From contig NC_058044.1 of the NCBI RefSeq assembly GCF_020085105.1, positions 24,425,206 to 24,489,205 of the forward strand: a stretch of 64,000 nt of DNA, given 5' to 3'. The stretch's first letter is position 1, and every line of letters starts with the position of its first letter. The translations under genes and the position numbers were made by a program. The stretch is from Siniperca chuatsi. Its lineage: Eukaryota > Chordata > Actinopteri > Centrarchiformes > Sinipercidae. This document shows, in pieces, positions 38,230 to 48,974 of the stretch. Under the pieces are notes generated by a model. The model saw only the letters and a program-made list of their open reading frames with translations, did not search any database and was not told the DNA's origin.

Positions 38230-39000
38230 TTTCTTCAATCAAGCTTCTTACTATGAGCGATGGGCTCCAACATGAACATTTTCTGCCACAGTTCAAACAG
38301 TTTTTGATTGATTTTGAATGGCATCAACATATATGATAAGACAAAAATCACTCCTGGTTCTACTGAAACTCACAGAAAAGATCTTGGCTTCCTGTTAAGG
38401 TCAAATAAGTTAATTTCAAAATCCTACATAGAATGTATCCAGTTAATTTTTTCATTTCCATGTATGTGGATATAAATAACATGCTGATGAAACATCTATT
38501 CATTTATTTTTTCAATGTGAAATAACAATGAAATTTTGGTCTGATTTAAATGTTTTCAATACCACTACTGTTACCCACTTTAGCCTCAAAGGTATCATTT
38601 GATACTATGACAATAAAAGTAATAAATCTCTAGAACATGTTAATTTACTTATTTCATTGTGAAAAGTCTTAATTCACAAACAGACATTTTTTGGTTTCCA
38701 ACCTTCTTTCCATCTTCCATCTGATTGAGTAGAGCTCATTTCTTAATGCTCTTACAAATAATAACAAAAGCAACAGCTTCTTAGAAACATTATAATGATA
38801 TATTTGAAGAAACTTGTTTTGAATATTGTCTTTCATCTCATTCCTTTAGTTTGATCTATTCTTATATTATGTTTTAAAAATACTTTCAAAGAGAGTACTG
38901 TTGAAAATGTTATCAGCACTCTTGTATCATGTACTTGTTGTTTACCTGATGTGCTATATAGACTTACTTGTTGAATAAAGTTTTGTTAAAAAAAAAAAAA
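38230..39000 (+). repeat. Possible retrocopy or LINE 3' end with AATAAA and A-tail
   Basis: The plus strand reads TTGTTGAATAAAGTTTTGTT then A12 at about 38989-39000, the signature of a retrotransposed transcript end. The left limit is unknown and no coding remnant is seen. It lies antisense to the 3' end of jup, some 150 bp beyond the stop. Confidence 0.4.
38513..38518 (-). promoter_or_regulatory. jup: candidate jup poly(A) signal
   Basis: AATAAA on the minus strand, about 630 bp past the jup stop. It is the nearest canonical hexamer I found, but using it would place the A-tailed retrocopy-like sequence inside the jup 3'UTR. Confidence 0.3.
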
Positions 39001-39146
39001 GGCAGTTGTGGGGTTGTTTGCTTATGTTGCCAGGCCATTGTCAATCAAATCTGATCAAACCACACCCACACCCTGGATTTTAAATAACTTTGCTTTTAAA
39101 TGGCCTCTCATTGGCTGAGGTAAGTTTGCATGTACTGACCTTTAGG

Positions 39147-42100
39147 TCAGTACTCAGGGTACACTTGTCTGTCGTAGGCCATGCTGCCTTGGTAATCGTC
39201 ATGCATCATGTTTCCTTCCATGCTGTCCATGGGCATGTCAACTGCATACCCTCCGTAGCCTTGGAAACCAGCATCCAGCTCTGCAAGAGATTACAACATA
39301 TTTTTTGTTTATTTCTTTTTTTTTTTTTTACTTGTTACACACTGGACCAACAGATTATACTGTATGTCATTTAACTTCCCTTGTACTTGGAGGGTTTATT
39401 TACAGCTGCTGTCATGATACTGCTGTATAAAAAGCTTGTGGAAATCATTCCCCCCCCCATAGAGTCTCCCAGCTCTGAGAGGGAGGCCATACAAGGCGAA
39501 AGTAGAAAGAAAGGAAAAGTATGGGAATTAGGAGAAAGATGCAAACACATAAGGAAACACCAGGAAGGAGACTGACTGAGAGAAAACCTTTTAGACGCGG
39601 CAATGACGAACAGATAGTGATCTATCAAGAGAATACGATTTGAGAATAAAACAAAGAAAAGGCAAAGGCTGAAGTGAATGAGATAAGAATCAGGCTCTGA
39701 GGTAAAGTATTCCATTACATCCATTTGAATCCTGTTTACACAATATGACTTGGCCATATACATTGCTTGGGAATAAAAGAACAAAAATAGAACACAGAAC
39801 ATAGATGGAGAGGACGAGGCCAAATTTGTGACTGATTTGAAGGAGGTATCAAAGTAAGAAAGATTATTAAAAATCAATGCAGGCTAGGCCTGTGCTGCTC
39901 GAGTTACTGAATAACCACAGAGTACTTTTTTTTTTTTTTTTTTTAACTAGAAAAACTATTTTCAGCAGGGAGGCGACCTGTTAGCAGAGTACAGCATTTT
40001 AACACTGCGGTCGCTCCCTGTGGTGGAGTGACCGAGTGCTGAGGAATGTGCTGTATGTGCACATTTCTGCCATAGTTACTCACCATCTGGATAGGGTCCA
40101 TCCATGGGGACACTGTTGTGGGCCTGCAGAGAGGTCATAAGAGGGCAAAGGCCAAAAAAAGTCAACACTTTTATATAGAAAGATTATTAATAGTCCTTAA
40201 AGAGCATATAATAAAGTTTCTTAAAAACCAATTGCTTTGCATAATAAAAAAAAAAAAATAATAAAATAAATTAAAAAAATCGACTTTTGTTCAGTTGTCC
40301 TGTCCTAGCAGTGGAGGGCGCCAGACACTCACCATCTCCCAGGCGGCAGGGTCATGTTTGAACAGAGAGTGTGTCAGCTCCACAGACACTCGCTTCTTGT
40401 AGTCTGAGTTCTTATCCTCGGAGATGCGGAAGAGCACAGCTGCAGCATAAGTAGCTAAGGGGGAAAGAATCAGGACACATTCAACGATGTACAAAAACCT
40501 CCCACTCTTTTTAATAGTAATGTGTAATAGTCTGGGTGTATTGAAATAGAAACAGATCAAGTCCACTTAAAGTCTGGACTGCACCAGAGGTTAAAGTTTT
40601 AAAGATAAAAACAGTGAAAACGCAATAGTTTTAGTGCTGATAACAATTACTGCATGAGTGACTTGTAGGTATTTTTTCTTTTATAGAAGGCCCTGAGGCA
40701 TTATTATTTACAACATCAATTCTAAAGCTTTAACAGCACAACGTGCGCAATTAACATATATCTCTGTATGAGCCTAGTATAATTCAGCCATGGTACAGGT
40801 GAATGTAATATAAAAAGACACATACTTTCAAGTAGCTAAGCCTGATGATTGAACCAAGGAATGACAAAATTTAATAAAAAGCCATTTTAAACATTTTCCC
40901 TTAACAAAAAATATAACCACCTAAAACACAAATTGACTTTTTACTTAAAGAGAATAGTTTAATATTTTGGGTAACACACATATTCACTTCCTCGCTGAGA
41001 GTTAGATGAGAACATCAATACCCCTCTCATATTTGTACACTAAACATGAAGCTGGAACCGGCAGCCGGTTAGCTTAGCTTAGACTAAAGACTGGAAACAG
41101 GGGGGGAAAAACAGCTAGCCTGGCTCTGTCCAAAAAGTAACAAAATCTGCCTACCAGCACCTCTAAAGGTCACTAATTAATACGGTATATCTTGTTTGTT
41201 TGATCTGCATGAAAACTGAGTAAAAACGACAGGAAATAGTCCTGCATATAACTCCCTGTACAACTACAACCTCCCATTTTTAATTTGATTAAGCTAAGCT
41301 AAGCTAACCGGTTGCTGGCATTAGCTTCATATTTAACGTACAGACATAAGAGTGGTATCAATCTAATGAACCATACCATAACATAACAATGCAACAGTAA
41401 GATAAAATAAGAAATAGAAGAAGACATAAGTAAATACCTCCATTAAAAGTGTACTTAAAGTTACTATGTATAGATTTCTTATGAGGCATCTATCAGTTAC
41501 TCTGATACAAACATATTGGTTTTGCCAGGACAATCTTCCTTTTTTTCCCCTGTGAAAACAGTTTTGGCAGGTGAAATGTTTTTTTTGTCTGGATCATGCA
41601 AGTGTTTGTTGTTGTAATACTCCTTTCAGGCCACAAGAGGCTGAAGTGCACCGCTAACCCATGTTCTAAATAGGACTAAAAGCATTTGTGTTTTCTTCCA
41701 GGTGAGTTTTTATTTTTCCATGCACTCTAAACATAAGGTACATACAGTATATTGTGTGTTAGCAAGTATGTACCATTACTGTCATTACTTTCTTTTGGCT
41801 AGAAATGTATTTTAATCCGTGCTAATCTAAAGTGTGCACTTCAGCCTCTTGTGGCTGGAAAGAGTATTAGAAAAACAAACACTTTTCACCTGGCAAAACC
41901 TTTATTCCCCACCCGTTCTTAGGTCACTAACACAGGAGAGAAAACCATTTAGATCAGACTTAGAAAATGGATCACCAGAATTTTTTTCCTCTCTCTTGCC
42001 TCTCAAGGCTTCCATACAAATATGTAGTTTAAACTCTAACATTGCACCCTATTTCATGATTGTATTGTATTCTTTAAATGTATGCTGCAATATGTCATTC

Positions 42101-44751
42101 TAAAAGTAAAGTGAAGTAAAAGAGTCTTACAAAATGGACAGTCATGTAGAGCATGTACCTGAAAACTGCACTTACAGTAAGTACAGCACTTGAGTAAATT
42201 GACTTGTTACTTTCCACCTAAATGCTACATTACGGTAAGCTAATCGCAGTGCATTATCTTGGTGTCCTACCAATGCCCTCGTTGTTGGAGTGCAGCAGCT
42301 CCATCAGCGGAGCCGACGCTCCCTCGCTGTCGATGGCCTCTGCTGACTGTTTGTCCAGGGCCAGCTCACACAGGACGCCTGCCGCCACACGCTTCACGTT
42401 GTCCACTGGTGAGTATAGGAGCTGAAGAGGGGAGGGATAAAATAAGTAAAAAAACATACATACATACGGAAGTTAATCAGGACAAGGGAGTGAGAGCTTC
42501 AGTTTCCTCCGTTACCTGAACAAACAGAGGGATGGTCTGCAGGTTGGCGATCTCTGCTCTGTTGATGGGATCTCTGGCCAGGATGTGCAGAGCTCCTGTG
42601 CAGCCCTCCACAATCTCCTCCATCCTCACTCCATCCTGAGGAGCAGGACGAAAAGAATAAATGTTACACAGGGATACAGAAATTCATAAATAATTCACAA
42701 TTACTAATTTCCACAACTAGTTTACCACACATAGTTAATCAGTGACTTTAAGCATCCTTTCAAACTAGCCCCTTATGTACCTGGTATGTCTGCTGGGTGG
42801 ATGAACCATGTTTCTGGGCGTCCTGGTGGGATTTGATCAGCAGGTTGACCAGACGGGGGATCGCTCCAGCATCCCTAAGAGGGGCCTGGTTCTCTGGGCA
42901 CAGGGCCAGGTTGCGGATCAAGCCAACCACAGCCTGCAGGCAGGGAGGAGAGGCAAAGATATGGTCATGATGCTGTTCACTGTTACTGGTCAGCAAGTAA
43001 AACAAGGAGGACAAACAAGCTTCTCCATTAAGAATATGAATTGATAGTTTTTCCCCCCTAAAACCTGATCTTGTACAACATACTGTTCGTGCTGTCATGT
43101 GCATTTCATGCTCTTTCAGGCTGATTGAGACTCTGGCCTTCTGCCCGACCTGCTATCCCCTCTGTCCATCTGTCTATTTCTCCCCATTTCCTCCCAGTTT
43201 TTCTCTTTGGACCAAACCCATTAACTCCTCAATGTGTTTGTTTCACAGTCCTTAACTTACATTCTCTCAAACCACCTGCATTCAGTCTACCCCTGCTTTC
43301 CTCTAAGTCCTTTCCACCATCTCTCCCCCATCTTAGTAGGGCAACACTTTTTCCCCCCTATCTTGACTAACCTATGGGCTCAAATAAGGGTTAGTAAGAT
43401 TCTGAGCATATGAAATGATGTTCACTTTACATGATTTCTGAACATCATTTCACAAACTTAAAATCTTATTGCCCCTTATTAGAGCCAATACTATCCCTCC
43501 ACCCTTCACTACCTCCCTTCTCTCTACCTTGATGACGGGCCAATAGTAGGGTTGGTTGAGCAGCTTGACGATTGCGGGGATGCCGTAGAAGTTCCTCACA
43601 CCATTCTGTGCCAGCTCAGCCTGTTGGTGGCGAGAAGTCAGGTGGCGCAGAGCGCAAACGGCAGGTTCTGTCACATCCTCCTTCTCAGAGGCACGCAATA
43701 TGGCGTGGATCAGCGCCTCGACACCGTTGCTCTGGGTGACCAGAGATTTATTGTGGGCGTTGTTGCATGTGAGATTTGACAGGATGCCCGTGGCGCAAGT
43801 GAGCATGTTGAGGTCGTCTGAACTAAGCAGGGTAACCAGCACCTGCAGCAGGCTGTCCATACCCTCCTGGAAAAAGGTAGAGAACGATTTCAGATAGTTT
43901 CTCATGTGCCGAATTATGAGAAATAAATTTTTTAAAAAAAGAAGAGGAGAAGAAAAAAGTGAAAGCGAGTGTGGACAGAGACCTGCTTGGTAGCAGCATC
44001 AGACAGGTTCCGGAGCGTCCACAGACAGTTCTGCATCAGACGCTGGCTGGAGCCTGTGAGGTGTTTACCCAGAGCCTGCATCCCACCTGCAGGGAACAGA
44101 GAAGTTAGATCACTCAGCTCTCAGCAACATCTCATAAATTGTGCTGTCATGTAGCTATGTGGTTGACAAGAAGCCATTAGCCACAGCTCAGATAAAGAGT
44201 TGACACACCTGTATGACTCCCTTGTACACACAGGTGTGTGCTCACACTGAAAACATATATTACATACCGGCCTCTACAATGGCGGGTTTGTTGCTGGGGC
44301 ACACAGAGAGGACTTTGAGCACACGGCTTGTGGTCCACAGTAGCTTCTCATAGGTGTAGTTTCTCATGATGTGAACTAGACCCTCGGGACCCCCGTTGGC
44401 AAGGATGATCAGCTATGAGAGAGAGGGACTGTGTGAGTATGTGTGGGTATACAAAGTGCAGATGGAGTGAAAATAACTTCAGGATCCTTTTGTAAAGAAA
44501 ACCTTATGGTTTACAATATCCAACTCTTACAAAACTGTAACCTGTTCAGGCAGATAAACACCAGTTAACGCTCCTCACTCATTTTAATATTCTCAATAAA
44601 TAACCACACCCATACCTTCACTGTGCCAGCACCTGAACAACTCTGTTCACATGCCACACCCAAAACAAAACACATGTACACACTTGAACAGTCTCAAATT
44701 GCAATACTTGGCTGCTATGAAGTGTACCAGCCATTGTATTAAGTGTACTGA

Positions 44752-44809
<58 letters not shown>

Positions 44810-47184
44810 TGCTCTCCTGGTTGCCATAGGACAGCAGCTGCAGACAGTCTGTGGTGATGGCCAGGAACTTGGGGTTGCTCTTCTTTAGCAGGGGAACCAT
44901 CTTCTGCAGGCCGTCGGCCAGACGAACAGCCATCTTAGCTCCTTCCTGGTGCAGCAGCAGGTTGTGGAGCGTGGTGATGGCATAGAACAGCACAGACTCC
45001 ATGGGAGAGCTGAGGGAGGGATACAGTAAAGAAAATAGTGGCAGGAACAATAAGGTTTTCCAGTCGAGAAAAGGTGCGATTTGCACAGCAGTTCTTGTTG
45101 CTGCCTTGCAAGATTGTCTTTGGAGGCTAATGCTGGTGGAGAAATAAACATCTCTTCATATTCTATAATGGCTGTCTCTTGTTATATGCATTAAACGTCA
45201 GCACAAACTGGTGCTGGAGTCAAAAGCTCTTGTTTTCTTCTTCAACTGAACTGCATTGTAGCTGCACTCTAAAATACCTCAACACGACTTCACATTGTGT
45301 GTGTTTGGAATGTTTCAAAGGATTCAATGAACAACCCCATGAAACAGCAAAATGGGCCTAGAAACGCAACTGACATTGCCAAAAGCTCTATTCTAAAACT
45401 ATTTCAGTGTTTTAGGGTGGATTTTCCCTTTCATACCTACACTACATTACATTTCCCCAACATATTAAAGCAACTAAGACAACGACAAGGATCTAATCAT
45501 AACTGACTTAAGTCAAATAACTTGTCCGGGAAGTACCTGAGCATGCGGACCAAAGCAGGGATGCCTCCAGACTTGAAGATGGAGAGCAGGCCCTCTCTCT
45601 GGTGGGACAGGTTGTGGAGGATGCTGGCTGTGGCCCGTGCCGTCTCCATGTCGCTTGTGTTCTGCATCGCCCGCACCACCGCTGCCACCATCTGAGGGGA
45701 CTGCATCAGCGCACGCCGCGACGCCTCCTTGCGTGTAAGCTGGTTGACAATCTGTGCTGCCTTGCTGACCACCACCTGATGAGAAACGAAAGGGGAAAAG
45801 TTAATTAATTTTTACTGGTGGAAATAATATACACACCTGAAAGTAAATCTGCCTGGTTTCAATGCTATAAGAGAGGGTGATATTCAAGATATACAAGTTC
45901 AAGATGACGGCTTAAAATTACCATTACTGTTCAAACCCCCAAGATATTCAATTTACAATGACATAAAAATAGAGAAAGGCAGCAAATTCGAGAAGCTGGA
46001 ACCAGCAAGTGGCATTTTCTTTTTTCTAGAAGATACTGTGAGTTTATTTACAGCAAATTTTACTAAAATACTGTACTGATTCTGTGTGTGTGTACGGGCA
46101 TGATTCTGTGTTCATCACCTGGTCTTCATCGTTGAGCAGTTTGGTGAGCTCAGGCACGGCACGTGTGGCCAGCTCGGCGTCGTCCTGGTAGTTGATCAGA
46201 TGGATGATGGCTGTCTTGAGCATCTGGGAGGGCTCGGCCAGCCGCTGGACGTTTGTCATCTGGGACGGGTCTGTCTGAGTCGACAAGATGGTGGTGCCTC
46301 CCTCCAGCGTCTCTGGGAACATCGCAGCCCGCACCCGCTGGGCTCTGGTCATAGTGTACTGGGTATCCAAGTCTATCGAGAAGTGAGATGATGAAGATGA
46401 TATCACAGGCCACGTGTAATTAAGGATATAGTATATGCATATTGACTGGTTTGGCCATTGCTTGTCGTCTTACCAGGCTCTTCCCTTGTGACAGTAGTGG
46501 TCATGGTGTAGTGCTTGGAGGTGGTGTATTCGCCGTCATCATCTCTGACTGTGGTAGCTCCAGACTGAATGCCCGAGTCTAAGCCATACATTGTCTGCTG
46601 CCACTCTTTCACCTTCACCATGCCACCGTCAGACTCACTCACTGCCAAGCACGAAGAGAGGAATTGTGGGATGTCAGAGGTGTTGGACCCAAGTCATTTA
46701 TTAACAAGTTTGATAAACATGGAGTGAGGGTTTTGAGGATATTTAGGGGTTGTGACTTGTCATTATTTTTCATTGCAATATTTACCAACAATTAGATTTT
46801 TTTCTGTGTTTTGCCACAATGGCCACCTTTTTCTCCCTAGTGGAGCAGTGTTTTACTTCTACACCACATAAAAAGGAACCTTTTTACAGAAGTAACCTTT
46901 AGTTATCGTTTGTATTAAGGAAGTGACCTCAATATAAATACATGAAAACAATAGATGGAAGTAGGAAAGGTCATGATCAAACAGATGCCTTTAAAAGTAC
47001 TGCAGAAGGAGGTGATAAAGACAAAAGTGAACATGAAAATGCACAAGCTAAATATAAAATCAACAGAAAAATCACTATATTATTATAGAGTTTGCAGAAA
47101 TGTAAGGAGAGGAAATAAAATAAAATACATAAAAATGTTTAAAAGCAAGAGCTGAACTGAGAATTACTTACTATGCATGGCCAT
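39147..47184 (-). CDS. jup: jup, junction plakoglobin (gamma-catenin), 727 aa
   Basis: Fourteen coding exons, in transcript order: 47184-47172, 46641-46474, 46372-46119, 45775-45537, 45009-44808, 44412-44268, 44086-43983, 43866-43528, 42933-42781, 42635-42516, 42421-42271, 40454-40333, 40123-40084 and 39280-39147 (TGA). Total 2184 nt with phase closing at every junction; 727 residues against ~745 in human. Plakoglobin is an armadillo-repeat protein that links desmosomal and classical cadherins to desmoplakin or alpha-catenin and can act in Wnt signalling. The N-terminus has KVKEWQQT and the beta-TrCP/GSK3-type degron DSGIQS (residues 26-31). About twelve armadillo repeats follow ([97 protein letters not shown]). 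The 60-residue Gly/Met/Tyr-rich tail ends QVYPEY and lacks the C-terminal DTDL of beta-catenin, so this is plakoglobin. The 13-nt first coding piece and the exon pattern resemble those of beta-catenin genes. I cannot say whether it is the jupa or jupb copy. Confidence 0.95.
40945..41375. repeat. Palindromic element family R1, copy B (jup intron)
   Basis: GAGAGTTAGATGAGAACATC, AACATGAAGCTGG, GCCGGTTAGCTTAGCTTAG, CAGCTAGCCTGGCTCTGTCC; the right arm AAGCTAAGCTAAGCTAACCG and TTAGCTTCATATTTAACGTA..AGAGTGGTATCAATC is its inverted counterpart. Shorter centre than copy A. Confidence 0.8.
41555..41910. repeat. MITE-like element with ~70-100 bp terminal inverted repeats
   Basis: The left arm ends GGCCACAAGAGGCTGAAGTGCAC (about 41637-41660). 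The right arm begins GTGCACTTCAGCCTCTTGTG (about 41835), and the outer parts GGCAGGTGAAATG and CACCTGGCAAAACC also pair. The loop between the arms is about 180 bp and noncoding. Confidence 0.75.
42145..42228 (+). repeat. Fragment of the AAGTAAAAGTA-type element
   Basis: GTACTTGAGTAAAT-like ending (GCACTTGAGTAAATTGACTTGTTACTTTCCACC) matches the right end of the element at 22432-23322. Located in a jup intron, upstream of exon 42271-42421 on the plus map. Confidence 0.5.
43376..43495. repeat. Short fold-back element R3, full copy
   Basis: The left arm GGGCTCAAATAAGGGTTAGT..AAATGATGTTCA is the inverse of the right arm TGAACATCATTTCACAAACT..CCCCTTATTAGAGCC, around a loop of about 15 bp. About 120 bp in all. 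Confidence 0.75.
44753..44807. repeat. (CA)n microsatellite abutting a jup splice donor
   Basis: About 27 CA units on the plus strand; on the minus strand it is (GT)n starting immediately at the donor of the exon ending at 44808 (GCAAG|GTGTGTGTG). Confidence 0.95.
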
Positions 47185-47221
47185 CCTTGCTTCCCGTTAT
47201 CCAAACAATGATGGAGCAAAC
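47172..47221 (-). other. jup: jup exon 2 (5'UTR plus 13 coding bases)
   Basis: Acceptor TTTTTTAG then 37 nt of 5'UTR, ATGGCCATGCATA and a GTAAGT donor. Human CTNNB1 also starts with 13 coding bases in its exon 2, so the boundary is shared across the family. Two in-frame ATGs (residues 1 and 3) are present, and the splice junction creates a third (residue 5). Confidence 0.85.
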
Positions 47222-47267
47222 CTAAAAAACAAAAAGAAAGCCACAGTCAACACTTCTTCCGCTATAA

Positions 47268-47296
47268 GGATGATGATGATGATCATGATGATGATA
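47268..47296. repeat. (GAT)n run
   Basis: GATGATGATGATGATCATGATGATGAT next to jup exon 2. Confidence 0.85.
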
Positions 47297-47635
47297 AACT
47301 TGACTGCACGCCTGCCTCTTGTCAAGTATTAATAAATATTCCAGCGAGGTCTCTGCTCCCTCACATAAGACTGTCATTCAGTTTTTATATGCCCCCGAAG
47401 TAGCTCACAAGATGACCCCCAGCCAGGCACCCTGACCTGAAAATGACAACACAGAGCAACAGCAGCGGCTCATGGGGGAGGGAGGCGAAGTGAGCAGAGA
47501 GACAGCTATAAGTCAGGAATGCTAGCCAGCCCAAATGACCTTTCACCCCGGGCCTCCACCCATACAGCTGTGGGAGCAGACTGCTGCTGACGCATGGCAA
47601 TCAGGAACCTGCTTGTCAGGTTTTGACTCCACTGG

Positions 47636-47638
<3 letters not shown>

Positions 47639-47691
<53 letters not shown>
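47639..47691. repeat. (GT)n microsatellite
   Basis: About 26 uninterrupted GT units. Confidence 0.95.
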
Positions 47692-47693
<2 letters not shown>

Positions 47694-48217
47694 ACAGACA
47701 GACAGTGAGCCTACCCTTTGTCACACACAAGCCTAAAACTAAGAAAATGCCTGCAACTTGACTTAGTTAGACAGTATCTAATTTTCCTAATAAAAATCAT
47801 TCTTCTCACTCCATTTACTCCATTTAGGCATTTAATCCTCTCATCTACCTGTATCTCATAGTAAAATAATATTTTTCACACTGGTCTACTGTGCTTACAT
47901 TTTCATGTACTCTGAGTAAAAATGTCAAAACTGGGTTGTACATGTGAATCTCAGAATTTTTAAAATTGTTTATGAAGTGTTAAAGAAAAACATGTACTGA
48001 AGAGATGTCCTCAACTGAATCAAAAGAATAACTTGATGAGCCCCAGATGGCATTGGATGGATTTATTACAAACAAATCTGTCGACAGAAAATCAATGTGG
48101 CAGCGTGTCCACAGGGGCACAGCCTACACAATACTTCACTTTGCATCCAAAAGGTACACTTTTTATACCAGAACAGTGGGTGGTGGTTTACAGGTTACGT
48201 CATCTATAGATGAGACA

Positions 48218-48242
48218 AAAAAAAAAAAAAAAAAAAAAAAAA
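48218..48242. repeat. poly(A) run
   Basis: About 25 A's; a 119-codon open frame here runs through it and is not considered a gene. Confidence 0.85.
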
Positions 48243-48906
48243 GAGACTGTTCTTTTTATTCTGATAACTTGGGACAGAAACAGAGACTTCAGGGACACTT
48301 TTATCTTATGTTGATCACAGGCCCTGAGGCCTCCTTTGTGAAACCATACTTTACTCAAAGTGCCATAAATCCAGTTACAGCAATCAACCCTTTAGTCACC
48401 CCCTAAAATTTCTCCCACATGAAGATAAAGCAAATGCATATTACTTCCTGTCAGAACAATGATATGGGACTATGTCTCAAATATTGCATCTAACATTCAT
48501 GAAACGTTGCTCCCTGTAACTAAATGTGATATTGCTGCCTTTGCCAGATTTCCTTTGCACACAAGATCCTTTTTATACATTCTATTTTGTAACCAAATGA
48601 AGACTCAAATATAGACAATCCTTCTAGACTTCCTTGTTATTTGGCTCCACAGACCCAAAATAACCTCTCACTGTCAGAACATGCATGGATGTTTTCTATC
48701 TCCATGTTTCTGCAGCCTGAATGTCACCCACCACAGAAATTCTCTTCATCACAGAAAAATCTGCATCCATAATAGCTGCCTGCCACTGCATGTGACATAT
48801 GACCAATATAGTACAATGCATTCACTGTGCTGCTTACAAGTGTTTTCAGATGTCTGACTGTTACTGACAGGATTCTTTGCTGAGCACATTGCAGGGGTGC
48901 ATTGTA

Positions 48907-48909
<3 letters not shown>

Positions 48910-48970
<61 letters not shown>
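48910..48970. repeat. (GT)n microsatellite
   Basis: About 29 GT units ending in a short TATATAG. Confidence 0.95.

Positions 48971-48974
<4 letters not shown>

Noticed and set aside
39371..39877. 168-codon minus-strand open frame
   Set aside because: Falls in a jup intron with a T/C-rich minus strand; hydrophobic composition follows base bias and splice sites place it inside the intron.
39147..47184. Reading the minus-strand gene as beta-catenin (ctnnb1)
   Set aside because: The armadillo region is similar, but the KVKEWQQT N-terminus and the short Gly/Met/Tyr-rich tail without DTDL fit plakoglobin.
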